Below are positions 24,928 through 33,261 of a stretch of DNA of 64,000 nt, one piece after another. The translations under genes were made by a program, and so were the position numbers. Where the stretch lies: assembly GCF_014202695.1 (NCBI RefSeq), contig NZ_JACHHH010000009.1, positions 62,001-126,000 on the forward strand, written 5' to 3'. Under the pieces are notes generated by a model. The model made no database searches and was not told the DNA's origin. It worked only from the letters and a program-made list of their open reading frames with translations. How positions within the stretch are numbered: position 1 is the stretch's first letter; the number at the start of each line of letters is the position of its first letter. This stretch comes from Oribacterium sinus. GTDB taxonomy: Bacteria; Bacillota; Clostridia; Lachnospirales; Lachnospiraceae.

Positions 24928-27900
24928 TTATCGCAGGTATTTATCAATCAGTGCTTTAATTGCAGCAGAGTCGATGCCACCATTGAGAGAATCTTCCGAC
25001 ACGATTAGATTCTCGCCTTCCACGATGTTGTGTTTTTCGTAGAGTGCTTTCTTCTCCTGCCAGTGCTTATTATACGATGCATCGCCCAGCATTCCACAAT
25101 GTTCCCAATAGAAGCAGGTTCCGCTTTCTGCATCATCAATTGTGAAATCCGGAATGCGGATGCCGTCCTCACCAAGGTCGAGTTCTTTTTCGTACTCGTA
25201 TTCAATGCCTGCCTCATATAGCATATTGGCAATGATAACCTCCGACTTGGAGCGGACAAGGTCGCCCTTCAGTGTTCTGTGGATAAGAGCCTGCTCATAG
25301 TACGCTTTCTTGTATTCCACAATATCCGGTGCTTCAAACAGGCAGGTAAAGCGCTTTGCAACCTCAGAACACGCAACAGAGGAGTAGTCCCTCAAACGGT
25401 ATGCTCCATCATTGTAGAGAATAATCAGTTTGTCCTTTTGACGGGTAATTGCCGTGTAGAGCAGCTCCTTGGAAAGCAGTCCGCCCGGCTCGCCTAAGAC
25501 AAGGATTGCCTTGACGAATTCGCTGCCCTGCGCTTTGTGTACAGTAAGAGCGTAGGCGAGTTCCAAATCGGAGGTGCCTTCATCAGATACAACGGAGTGC
25601 CAGTTATAATTCATCTCCGGCTGAGAAGAGAACACAATCTGATGTGTGTTGTACTTTACAGTTGAATTCTTCGACTTCTCCCAGATACGCTCGACAATAC
25701 CAACTTCACCGTTTGCCACATAGCCGTCTATTTTTGTGCGGTTCTTTATATCGTAACCTTTGATTTTCTGGTTTCGGATATTGATAATCTTGTCGCCGTA
25801 AACAATGCCGTCTGTGCCGAGCATATGTCTTGTGCCACGAATGGAGCAATGCTGCAATTTTTGTGTTTGCTGTGAACGGTACTTTTCATGCAGATAACGG
25901 TTAATGGTAGCAGTGCCGATTGCCGCATCATTTCTATAGGCGGACAGAATCTGCCAGCTTTCGATTTTTTTGATGTATTCATCTGCACCCGCAAAATTCA
26001 TCCATCCGCTGTTGATATGTCCGCCTATGGACAGGTTAAAGCCTTCAATATCATCAACGCTGTTCATCTCGGTTTCTTCATATACCGTCTCGAAAATACG
26101 CTGTTCCAATTCTTCTGGGGTACTCCACGACTTAAAGGATACGTGCTTGTCCAGAGAACCGCTTTGCAGCCGGATGAAAATACTATCATCCAGTTGCTCG
26201 GAATCACCCGTGTACCACTTGGATAGTTCTGTATCACCTCGCGGATTTCCGTCATCAGAAAGCTGACGCATGGTGACGGTAAGCTGACCAAACCCGGGTA
26301 CGACCTTTGGGAACTGATTGATGCCCTGATTCAGCTTGCGAACCAAATCGACAAACGGTCTACCTGCACCAATCGGCGGCAGCTGATTTGGGTCTCCTAC
26401 GAAGATTATACGCTGTGCTCTTTTACGAAGAGCCTGGAGTAATGCTCCAAACATTTCCTCGGTCAACATAGAGCTTTCATCAATGATAACGGTAAATGGC
26501 ACATTCTTTGCCTCAACATCAGAGAGGCGGCATTCCATAGTGTATCCATTGAATCGGCTGCTTTCGCTTAAGAATTGTGCGACCGTTTTTGCTGTACTGT
26601 CCACGCCTTGCTGTTTCATGGCCTGGCTCATGCGTACACGCGCCTTACCTGTAGGCGCAAGCAGAAGAACTCCGCCGTCTCGAATCTGTGGTGACTTGCA
26701 GAGTAAGGCAAGGAGCGTTGTCTTGCCGGTTCCCGCACCACCGATTAAAACCGACAGCCTTGATTCGGCAAGTTCCTTTAGAATGGCTGCCTTTTCTGTT
26801 CTGGCGTGTTCCTCGAATGCGGTTTCTACCTGCCCTTTGAACGCTCCGTCTATAATAGCACGCCAGTCTTCCTTGATTTCATGACGTTTGCCATTCAGCC
26901 GCTTGTTTACCGAATCTCGGATGATTTCATCAAATTCAAAGATGCGTTTCAGCTGATATGCCTTATCACCATTCTTGCATTTTACCAATTCCACTTCATC
27001 AAGAAGAAAGTCGTGGATGCTGTTGATGATGTCTCCCGTAACCCGGCAGGCAGGATAAATTGGGAGAGCGTTTATTTCGCTGATCAGATTTGCCACCGGG
27101 TAAACCGTATGGCCCCACAAAGCCTGCAACTCCAGCTGGCTCACAAGATATGCCCGAATACGTCGCTTATCATTTTCAGAGTCCAGAGCGGTTGGGGCTG
27201 GTACAGGACTGACGGTATTGATTTCATCCGGTGGAAATACCGCCATATCTACCTTTTTAACCGGGATATAGCATTCAGCCGTGCATCTGCGAGTCTGCTC
27301 ATATAGGATGTACGGATTTTGGATAATCTCCGCATCCGTACAGCGGATACCAAATTTGACTCTTTTTTCTGTGTTGAAAATGTTGTATGCCTGCTCTTGA
27401 TTCAAAGACATACGAGCCATTAGCCAAAAGAGAGTGCGGCGTTCTTTTGGCAGTGCTTTATAGGTTTCCGGCTCAGTTCTACCAAGGCTTCTTAGAACAG
27501 CAGGCGTGAAATAGTCCTTCGGTGCAGCAAGCGCCGCATTCAGTACGGACTCATATTGCGCCGGTTTCTGGATATGCTTTTTCAGTTCCTTCGCCATGAT
27601 TTCTCCACAGCGGAAACCTACAGCAGACAGCATGGAGCCAAGTCCAGGGAATGGACCACGGTCACGCCATACCTCTGATAGCCTTGCCTTTGTCCATGCA
27701 ATGCACTGGCTCCAGTTGCCCGGAATGCACTCCTTAATAATCTCAAGTGCCTTTATGGTTTGCAGGAGGACGCTGATTACAGCATCGTAGGAAAGTCGCT
27801 CCGTTGCGTAGGAGAATTCCTCAAAGTAGTCATCCTCTGCAAAAACGGCAATGCTGCGCATATCAAATTCCGGGTGTTTCTCTGCGTATTCCATCATTTC

Positions 27901-28629
27901 GCGGTACGGTAGAAGAAAACCGTTGCTCCGGTCATCACGAATCGAGTGACCGAGCATTGTTTCCCACAGAATAGAGCGTAATTCTCCTGCGTCGGTATGA
28001 TTGTGTTCCGGCGGTTCGGTGATTGATGTGATATAACCGATTCCCATGACCACACGCTTGGCATCATCGATAAACGGAACCTGCTTGGCATAAGGAATCA
28101 CAAGGGATTCCTTTAGCTTCACATCCTCATAAAACACGCGGAAGATTTCACGCTGGTTGGTCGCATCCTGCACCCAGTTGGTTGAAAAGCCCAAATTAGG
28201 CTCCCGTTCCTCACGATAATCAATGCCATGTTTTTGAGCCAAATCAAAGATGGTACGCTCACAGTCGTTTTCGTTTTTCTTCAGCATGGTCCACGAGAAC
28301 GGTCTTGCAGGGAGAGAGTACGGCGGATAAATCAGGTCGGTTTCGAGAAAATGACCGTGAGACCCGCTGTTCCCTTTTTTATATGGATGAATCGTAGTCT
28401 TTTTATATGTGTCAGCGGACATGAAACAGCCGCCCTCTGACAGGCATGGAATATCTGCTTCATGACCGAGTATGGGACAACCGCGAAGGGAGTCCTCAAG
28501 TTCATCATTACGGCTGTCTGCGATATTGCTCAATCGCAGACAGGCATTGTTATAACATGGCTTATTGCATACCAGACCGGAATACCCGTTGTCTTTCCAG
28601 GGCACTCTTACGGATAAATGTTGGGCCAT
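24928..28629 (-). CDS. Large RecD-like helicase with C-terminal PD-(D/E)XK-like nuclease domain
   Basis: A 1233-residue protein. The first ~70 residues are Cys-rich (possible zinc-binding); residues ~70-600 are unrecognised; an SF1 RecD/TraA-type helicase core follows with Walker A G-G-A-G-T-G-K-T (about 629-637), Walker B 'VIIDESSM' (~715), 'GDPNQLPPIGAG' (~748), 'ALTVHKAQGSE' (~1030) and 'TAITRQKDKLIIL' (~1060). The C-terminal ~130 residues look like a PD-(D/E)XK nuclease: E in 'KSEVIIANML', 'IRIPDFTI', then 'FYWEHCGM'. AAGGAGG precedes the ATG. It stands alone among toxin-antitoxin and recombinase remnants, so a role in phage or plasmid defence is plausible but inferred. Confidence 0.8.
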   Translation of the reverse strand: MAQHLSVRVPWKDNGYSGLVCNKPCYNNACLRLSNIADSRNDELEDSLRGCPILGHEADIPCLSEGGCFMSADTYKKTTIHPYKKGNSGSHGHFLETDLIYPPYSLPARPFSWTMLKKNENDCERTIFDLAQKHGIDYREEREPNLGFSTNWVQDATNQREIFRVFYEDVKLKESLVIPYAKQVPFIDDAKRVVMGIGYITSITEPPEHNHTDAGELRSILWETMLGHSIRDDRSNGFLLPYREMMEYAEKHPEFDMRSIAVFAEDDYFEEFSYATERLSYDAVISVLLQTIKALEIIKECIPGNWSQCIAWTKARLSEVWRDRGPFPGLGSMLSAVGFRCGEIMAKELKKHIQKPAQYESVLNAALAAPKDYFTPAVLRSLGRTEPETYKALPKERRTLFWLMARMSLNQEQAYNIFNTEKRVKFGIRCTDAEIIQNPYILYEQTRRCTAECYIPVKKVDMAVFPPDEINTVSPVPAPTALDSENDKRRIRAYLVSQLELQALWGHTVYPVANLISEINALPIYPACRVTGDIINSIHDFLLDEVELVKCKNGDKAYQLKRIFEFDEIIRDSVNKRLNGKRHEIKEDWRAIIDGAFKGQVETAFEEHARTEKAAILKELAESRLSVLIGGAGTGKTTLLALLCKSPQIRDGGVLLLAPTGKARVRMSQAMKQQGVDSTAKTVAQFLSESSRFNGYTMECRLSDVEAKNVPFTVIIDESSMLTEEMFGALLQALRKRAQRIIFVGDPNQLPPIGAGRPFVDLVRKLNQGINQFPKVVPGFGQLTVTMRQLSDDGNPRGDTELSKWYTGDSEQLDDSIFIRLQSGSLDKHVSFKSWSTPEELEQRIFETVYEETEMNSVDDIEGFNLSIGGHINSGWMNFAGADEYIKKIESWQILSAYRNDAAIGTATINRYLHEKYRSQQTQKLQHCSIRGTRHMLGTDGIVYGDKIINIRNQKIKGYDIKNRTKIDGYVANGEVGIVERIWEKSKNSTVKYNTHQIVFSSQPEMNYNWHSVVSDEGTSDLELAYALTVHKAQGSEFVKAILVLGEPGGLLSKELLYTAITRQKDKLIILYNDGAYRLRDYSSVACSEVAKRFTCLFEAPDIVEYKKAYYEQALIHRTLKGDLVRSKSEVIIANMLYEAGIEYEYEKELDLGEDGIRIPDFTIDDAESGTCFYWEHCGMLGDASYNKHWQEKKALYEKHNIVEGENLIVSEDSLNGGIDSAAIKALIDKYLR

Positions 28630-28648
28630 AACTGCGGCCTCCTTTCTG

Positions 28649-28810
28649 TTATCTCATAACTTTTTCCATCAGACTCTTATAGCTGCCTACCACATCCTCT
28701 CTTTCACCACTAATAACTTTGCTGAGTACTTGAACCGTTGCAGCGTCATCCTTTTTTGACAGTAAGGCTGAAACCAGTACATTTGTATCCACCACAACAT
28801 AGCAAATCAT
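28649..28810 (-). pseudogene. Truncated PIN-domain toxin
   Basis: Its ATG overlaps the antitoxin stop codon (ATGA at 28810-28807). The 53-residue product starts M-I-C-Y-V-V-V-D-T-N-V-L-V-S-A-L-L-S, the N-terminal strand of the PIN-family toxins (PF13470 type), with the first catalytic Asp at residue 8. After about residue 36 the family sequence ends and 17 unrelated residues follow. Full-length toxins are ~130-140 residues with three further acidic residues, so it is inactive. The helicase start lies 20 bp beyond, which suggests the insert removed the toxin's 3' part. Confidence 0.75.
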
Positions 28811-29106
28811 GCCTTCGCCTCCCTCCTGGCGAGTTCGATTTCTTTATTAATATCATCCGTACTCATATCAGAAACACCATTTGCTTTAGCCTCAGCCCGT
28901 AAAGCGGCAAATGCTTGCATTGCACCTTCTCTGCTAATGGTAGTTTCGGGAGAAGAGATTTCAAAGGGGATTTTACGTTGTCTTACCACTGCCCTTGCAA
29001 ATACATTAATAGCGGTAGAGGAATTCATACCGAATTCTTGACATAAACCATCAAATTGTTTTTTTAAGGATTCATCCATACGAACGCTAAAAGTAGCTTG
29101 TGCCAT
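28807..29106 (-). CDS. RelB/DinJ-family antitoxin
   Basis: A 99-residue protein with the RelB/DinJ ribbon-helix-helix ('ATFSVRMDESLKKQFDGLCQEFGMNSSTAINVFARAVVRQRKIPFEI' region) and a charged C-terminal arm that would wrap the toxin. The start at 29106 has AAGGAGG upstream; a longer upstream frame has none. It overlaps the start of the truncated PIN toxin by 4 bp, the usual coupled toxin-antitoxin layout, although RelB/DinJ with a PIN partner is a mixed pairing. With its toxin broken it is now an orphan. Confidence 0.88.
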   Translation of the reverse strand: MAQATFSVRMDESLKKQFDGLCQEFGMNSSTAINVFARAVVRQRKIPFEISSPETTISREGAMQAFAALRAEAKANGVSDMSTDDINKEIELARREAKA

Positions 29107-29227
29107 ATGCCTATACCTCCTTTTAGATAAGATTTTCTTTAGTATAGTTCGTTTAACAATAAAACACAATAAAAAAGAACACAAAAGGTTCTAATTACGA
29201 TCTCTTGTGTTCTTCATGGTTCTGACT

Positions 29228-29797
29228 CTATATAGATGTCGGATACTTCTTCTCCAGCTTCTCCAAAATATCCAAGTAGTGCTTCTGCACACCTTTGGCA
29301 GTTTGCTCATCCTCAAAGGCCTGACTCTTCTCGTTAATTTCCTTGAAGTCTTCTTCGCTTAAGCCTCTTTCGGCAAAGGGATATACCACACTGTTTTCCT
29401 TCTCGATATGGAGTTGTAACAAGTGGGCATAAGCCATAGCATAAGATAGGATATCCAGCTTTAACTCCAAACGGGGATTCTTCTTATACTCGTTCAGAGC
29501 AGTTTCTAAAGACAGCACATCCGCTCTTCCTAAGTCATGCTCCACCAGCATACCATTGGTTACCAGCTTGTCCCCAACAGGTCCCAACTTCTTGACCATC
29601 ACAGGGAAAAGAAATTTCTCTTCCTTACCGTGGTGATGCTTATCCGCATATTCCCGAACAAACTGGATAATTTCCCGGAAATCCTCATCGGGAACTTCCC
29701 CTCCCTGCATCAGCTGCAGACAAATGTTACGGATAACGCCTAAAGCTCTATTGATGTTGGCATGGTCTTCTTCCATAAGAATTACACTTTGATTCAT
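29228..29797 (-). CDS. Hemerythrin-domain protein
   Basis: A 189-residue protein with a hemerythrin HHE four-helix bundle. Likely di-iron ligands are H12 (E-D-H), H54-H56 and E60 (K-H-H-H-G-K-E-E), H87 (V-E-H-D), and H130/E134 (L-H-I-E-K-E). Such proteins bind O2 or NO, or repair Fe-S damage. The start at 29797 follows AGAGGAAG. It is downstream of the DUF1858-unknown pair with a 160-bp gap, in the same direction, and near hcp, so it belongs to the nitrosative/oxidative stress group. Confidence 0.9.
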   Translation of the reverse strand: MNQSVILMEEDHANINRALGVIRNICLQLMQGGEVPDEDFREIIQFVREYADKHHHGKEEKFLFPVMVKKLGPVGDKLVTNGMLVEHDLGRADVLSLETALNEYKKNPRLELKLDILSYAMAYAHLLQLHIEKENSVVYPFAERGLSEEDFKEINEKSQAFEDEQTAKGVQKHYLDILEKLEKKYPTSI

Positions 29798-29957
29798 AAA
29801 CTTCCTCTTTTCGTATTTTCTGAAATTTTTGCAATAGCAATAGGAGAAGGGTTTCTTCAAAGTGCTGACCCCTCAATAAAAGATTCCTATAAAAATATAG
29901 TATCGCCGGTGCTATGGCATTACGCCAGCCTTTAATCTGAACCGGCAGTATTTCCCT

Positions 29958-30563
29958 TTATCTGTAAATGCTGTAATGGTTCTCATCAGAAGAATCCATA
30001 TGGAGCTTGGTATCCTTTAACATACCTTCCATAATTTTTCTCCTCAACTGATAGTAAACCTTAGGATCTCCGGAAACGGCCTCCCAGAAGGGGGCATGAA
30101 TATCCTCTTCCTGCTGCCAGGAGGTTCTATCCACATCCTGCTCTGTTAAGACATTTACTCTGTCACAGGGCATACCGTTTAAAAGAGAATCGTCAATCTT
30201 TCTGTAAGCGTCGCTGGCATCGGAGTCAGCCTCCAAAGCGTGCTTCTGCCCAAACTGAAAGGCGATATCCTCTAAGGAAGAAAGGCGGGAACTGTCCTCT
30301 GCCAGAACAGTTGTAACCAAAAGAGCATAGCGAGCTTCCGCATCCTGCACTCTTTCCTGCAACCATCCGTGAATGTTCATTACGTCAATCAATTCATTTA
30401 AAGGACGCAACTCCTTATTTACCGTCTTTTCTGCCAAGCTTCCATCGGCAAAAGCCTTCCATTGCTCTTTTTCGCCGTAAGCTACAATATCCTTAATCAG
30501 CTCTTCCTGTAGCTGAATCTTATTATATAACCAATAATGAATCGGCCCTAAAAATGCACTCAT
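29958..30563 (-). CDS. Unknown protein co-transcribed with the DUF1858 gene
   Basis: A 201-residue soluble protein, mostly helical and charged, with no signal peptide or membrane segment. Notable parts are 'GPIHYWLYNKIQLQEELI' at the start, 'GWLQERVQDAEARYALLVTTVL' in the middle and a single Cys in 'NGMPCDRVN'. Its ATG overlaps the DUF1858 stop by one base (TAATG), so the two are translationally coupled and probably work together. Its operon has the Crp/Fnr-type palindrome found at hcp. I do not recognise the family; the context suggests a role in handling NO, hydroxylamine or damaged Fe-S proteins. Confidence 0.75.
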   Translation of the reverse strand: MSAFLGPIHYWLYNKIQLQEELIKDIVAYGEKEQWKAFADGSLAEKTVNKELRPLNELIDVMNIHGWLQERVQDAEARYALLVTTVLAEDSSRLSSLEDIAFQFGQKHALEADSDASDAYRKIDDSLLNGMPCDRVNVLTEQDVDRTSWQQEEDIHAPFWEAVSGDPKVYYQLRRKIMEGMLKDTKLHMDSSDENHYSIYR

Positions 30564-30772
30564 TACGCCTCTACCTCTCCTAACTTACTGTTCAATGCCA
30601 AAACAAGAGCATCCGGGTTTAATCCGTGAACCATGCAAGCATCCTCCAGGGACTCCATCTGGGAGCTGGGGCAACCAAGACAATGCATTCCTGCCTCCAG
30701 TAAAGTATCAATTAACATAGGATACTCATTTACAATCTGTCCTACCAACATATCACTAGTAATCTGTGCCAT
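30563..30772 (-). CDS. DUF1858 / hybrid-cluster-protein-associated redox disulfide protein
   Basis: A 69-residue protein made of a single DUF1858 domain, the 'hybrid cluster protein-associated redox disulfide domain'. It carries the redox-type pair C31-x-x-C34 (M-H-C-L-G-C-P) and a third Cys at 46. The start at 30772 has AGGAGG upstream; the longer frame to 30886 runs into the promoter and is rejected. Genes of this family co-occur with hcp, here 7.6 kb away but sharing the same palindromic site. First gene of the operon with the 201-residue unknown protein. Confidence 0.88.
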   Translation of the reverse strand: MAQITSDMLVGQIVNEYPMLIDTLLEAGMHCLGCPSSQMESLEDACMVHGLNPDALVLALNSKLGEVEA

Positions 30773-30821
30773 TATTTTATCCTCCTGTAAACTCTGACTT
30801 ACAATTTTTGAATCTGAGCAA

Positions 30822-30864
30822 AGTATAGCAAAGAGAAAAAATAAAGTTTGTTGCGATTGCAACA
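30822..30864 (-). promoter_or_regulatory. Crp/Fnr-type box and promoter of the DUF1858 operon
   Basis: TGTTGC GATT GCAACA (30849-30864, perfect arms) lies 21 nt before TATACT (minus strand, 30827-30822), so its centre is at about -41.5, exactly the class II Crp/Fnr spacing. It is the third copy of this palindrome in the window. Confidence 0.7.
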
Positions 30865-30927
30865 TTTGGAGAAAAAGTATAGGCATAGAGGATTTTTAGA
30901 CTTTCTTGAATTTTTAGATTCTTTTCC

Positions 30928-30956
30928 TTGACAGGAAAGTTTGCCCTCACTACAAT
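30928..30956 (+). promoter_or_regulatory. Promoter of the glutathione peroxidase gene
   Basis: TTGACA (30928-30933), 17 nt, TACAAT (30951-30956), 100 bp before the peroxidase start. No operator is obvious. Confidence 0.6.
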
Positions 30957-31056
30957 AAAGATTGTAAAAAATTGAATTGCCAAAAATCTTTCAAAAAGCC
31001 AAAGACGGAAGGGAATTCAAATAGAACGTTAGTATAGTATTAGGAAGGAGTTTTTT

Positions 31057-31599
31057 ATGGGATTTTATGATTACAAGGTAGCGGACACCAAGGGCGGAGA
31101 GAAGGACTTAAAGGATTTCGAAGGAAAGGTTGTATTGGTAGTCAACACTGCAACAGGCTGCGGATTTACTCCTCAGTACAAAGAGCTGGAGGAGATGTAC
31201 GAGGCATTCCACGACAAGGGACTGGAGATTCTGGATATTCCTTGCAATCAGTTTGCCGGACAGACTCCCGGAACGGATGAGGAAATTCATGAGTTCTGTA
31301 CTTTAAACTACAATACCCAGTTCCCTCAGATGAAGAAGGTGGATGTAAATGGAGAAACCCAGATTCCTCTTTACCGTTTCTTAAAGGAGCAGCAGGGCTT
31401 TAAGGGCTTCGGAGAAGGAAAGATGGCGGATCTTCTTCGGGATATGCTTCCCAAGATTGATCCGGACTATGAGAAGAATCCGGAGATTAAGTGGAACTTT
31501 ACCAAGTTCCTGGTGGACAGAAAGGGAAATGTACTTGCCCGCTTTGAGCCCACCGCAGATATGGCAGAGGTAAGAAAGGCTGTAGAAGCTGCACTATAA
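31057..31599 (+). CDS. Glutathione peroxidase-family thiol peroxidase
   Basis: A 180-residue Gpx-fold enzyme that reduces hydroperoxides, in bacteria usually with thioredoxin. The peroxidatic cysteine C35 lies in N-T-A-T-G-C-G-F-T-P-Q; the catalytic Gln region is 'IPCNQFAGQTPG' (about 61-72) and the Trp-Asn pair is in 'IKWNFTKFLVD'. It is a Cys, not selenocysteine, form. AAGGAG precedes the ATG. It is divergent from the DUF1858 operon and followed by a strong terminator, so it is a single-gene unit. Confidence 0.92.
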   Translation: MGFYDYKVADTKGGEKDLKDFEGKVVLVVNTATGCGFTPQYKELEEMYEAFHDKGLEILDIPCNQFAGQTPGTDEEIHEFCTLNYNTQFPQMKKVDVNGETQIPLYRFLKEQQGFKGFGEGKMADLLRDMLPKIDPDYEKNPEIKWNFTKFLVDRKGNVLARFEPTADMAEVRKAVEAAL

Positions 31600-31702
31600 T
31601 ATCTCCTTTGTCAAATTGCTTGGAAGCTATTTCTCAGAACAGATAGTTTTGAATAAATAGAAACAGCATTAAACAAATAGTTTTGCATAAATAGCATAAA
31701 AG

Positions 31703-31737
31703 AAAAGCCCGGACAGTATTTCATTGTCCGGGCTTTT
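31703..31737. terminator. Strong bidirectional-type terminator
   Basis: AAAAGCCCGGACA (31703-31715) pairs perfectly with TGTCCGGGCTTTT (31725-31737) around 9 nt. The A-run on one side and T-run on the other suit termination in both directions; it ends the peroxidase transcript. Confidence 0.88.
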
Positions 31738-31812
31738 ACGGTATAATGCCATTCGGGTGTCACGATGTATTTCAGTGACCACCGGTTCTTGCAAGATTAG
31801 AAAGGAGTCTAT

Positions 31813-33144
31813 ATGCCGATAGACAAAGAAGAACAAAGCATAAACCGTAAATTAATGGACTTTTTGGACCAAAGTCCCAATGCCTTTTTTGCTGTGGAAA
31901 ATATGAAGCAGGCTTTGGAAAAGGGCGGTTTTAAAGCTCTCTATGAGGGAGAGGCCTGGAAACTGAAGGCAGGAGAAAAGTACTATGTGACAAGGAATGG
32001 ATCTGCTTTAATTGCCTTTGTCCTTCCCAAGGGGGACTTCAAAGGCTTCCAGATGATGGCCAGCCACAGTGACTCTCCGGTTTTCAAAATCAAGGCCAAT
32101 GCGGAAATCGGGATTGACAAGGAGTATCTGAAGCTGAATGTGGAGAAGTATGGCGGAATGATTTGCTCCCCCTGGCTGGACAGACCGCTGTCTTTGGCGG
32201 GAAGAGTCATTTGCAAGACAAAGGGCGGAGTAGAGACTAAGCTCTTAAATGTGGACAGAGACTTAATGATTATTCCGAACCTTGCTATTCACATGAATCG
32301 TGAAGTCAACGACGGCTATGCCTTCAATGCACAAAAGGATATGCTGCCTTTATTTTCCTCCTTCCAGGAGAAGGGAGCCTTTCTGGAATTTATCGGAAAG
32401 GAACTGGGAGTTAAGCCGGAGGATATCCTGGATACGGACCTCTTCCTTTACAACAGGGAAAAGGCCAGCATCTTAGGGGCAAAGGAAGAGTACCTTTGTA
32501 GCGGAAGACTGGATGATTTGCAGTGCGGATTTTCCTCCTTACAGGGAATCCTTGCAGCAAAGCCAAAGCATAGCGTGGCGGTTCATTGTGTCTATGACAA
32601 TGAAGAGGTAGGCAGCGGTACCAAGCAGGGCGCAGCTTCCACCTTCCTAAAGGATGTGTTAATGCGAATTATTCGTGCCTTCGGAAAGACCGAAGACGAG
32701 TATTTGCAGGCTTTGCAGAACAGCTTCCTGCTTTCTGCAGACAATGCCCATGCGGTACATCCCAACCAGCCGGATAAGGCGGATCCCACAAACCGTCCTT
32801 ATATCAATAAGGGAATTGTCATTAAGTACAGTGCCAACCAGAAGTACACCACGGATGGAATTTCCGGCGCCATTTTCAAGCAGTTCTGCGAAAAGGCAAA
32901 GGTTCCTTTCCAGATTTTCACCAACAGGTCCGATATGTTGGGAGGCTCTACCCTTGGAAACATTTCCAACAGTCAGGTAGCCCTGAATACGGTGGACATC
33001 GGTTTGGCCCAGCTGGCTATGCACTCCCCCTACGAAACTGCAGGGGTGAAGGACACCGGATACATGGTGGAAGTAGCTAAGCTGTTTTTCTCCTCCTCCG
33101 TTTTGGGACGGGGTGACGGAAATTACGAAATTCTCTTTTCGTAA
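31813..33144 (+). CDS. M18-family aminopeptidase
   Basis: A 443-residue zinc aminopeptidase of family M18 (aspartyl aminopeptidase/aminopeptidase I). Metal and catalytic elements are 'MASHSDSPVFKIK' (His and Asp), 'CSGRLDDLQCGF' (Asp), 'YDNEEVGSGTKQGA' (Glu pair) and 'MLGGSTLGNIS' before the final histidine region 'AMHSPYE'. It trims acidic or neutral N-terminal residues from peptides in the cytoplasm. Length is typical. AAAGGAG precedes the ATG. The APC permease follows 117 bp later in the same direction, suggesting linked peptide/amino-acid use. Confidence 0.92.
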   Translation: MPIDKEEQSINRKLMDFLDQSPNAFFAVENMKQALEKGGFKALYEGEAWKLKAGEKYYVTRNGSALIAFVLPKGDFKGFQMMASHSDSPVFKIKANAEIGIDKEYLKLNVEKYGGMICSPWLDRPLSLAGRVICKTKGGVETKLLNVDRDLMIIPNLAIHMNREVNDGYAFNAQKDMLPLFSSFQEKGAFLEFIGKELGVKPEDILDTDLFLYNREKASILGAKEEYLCSGRLDDLQCGFSSLQGILAAKPKHSVAVHCVYDNEEVGSGTKQGAASTFLKDVLMRIIRAFGKTEDEYLQALQNSFLLSADNAHAVHPNQPDKADPTNRPYINKGIVIKYSANQKYTTDGISGAIFKQFCEKAKVPFQIFTNRSDMLGGSTLGNISNSQVALNTVDIGLAQLAMHSPYETAGVKDTGYMVEVAKLFFSSSVLGRGDGNYEILFS

Positions 33145-33261
33145 AAAGATTTTTCTTTGGAACTGAAAATGGAGAACAGGACCGGAGGAAAAAATCGCTC
33201 AACCTGTGTTACGGAAGCTTCGTGACACGATTTCAGCAATTAGAATTGAAGAGGAAAAAGT

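Noticed and set aside
30773-30886. Longer start for the DUF1858 protein with a hydrophobic leader
   Set aside because: It overlaps the promoter and the Crp/Fnr-type box, and AGGAGG sits before the internal ATG at 30772.
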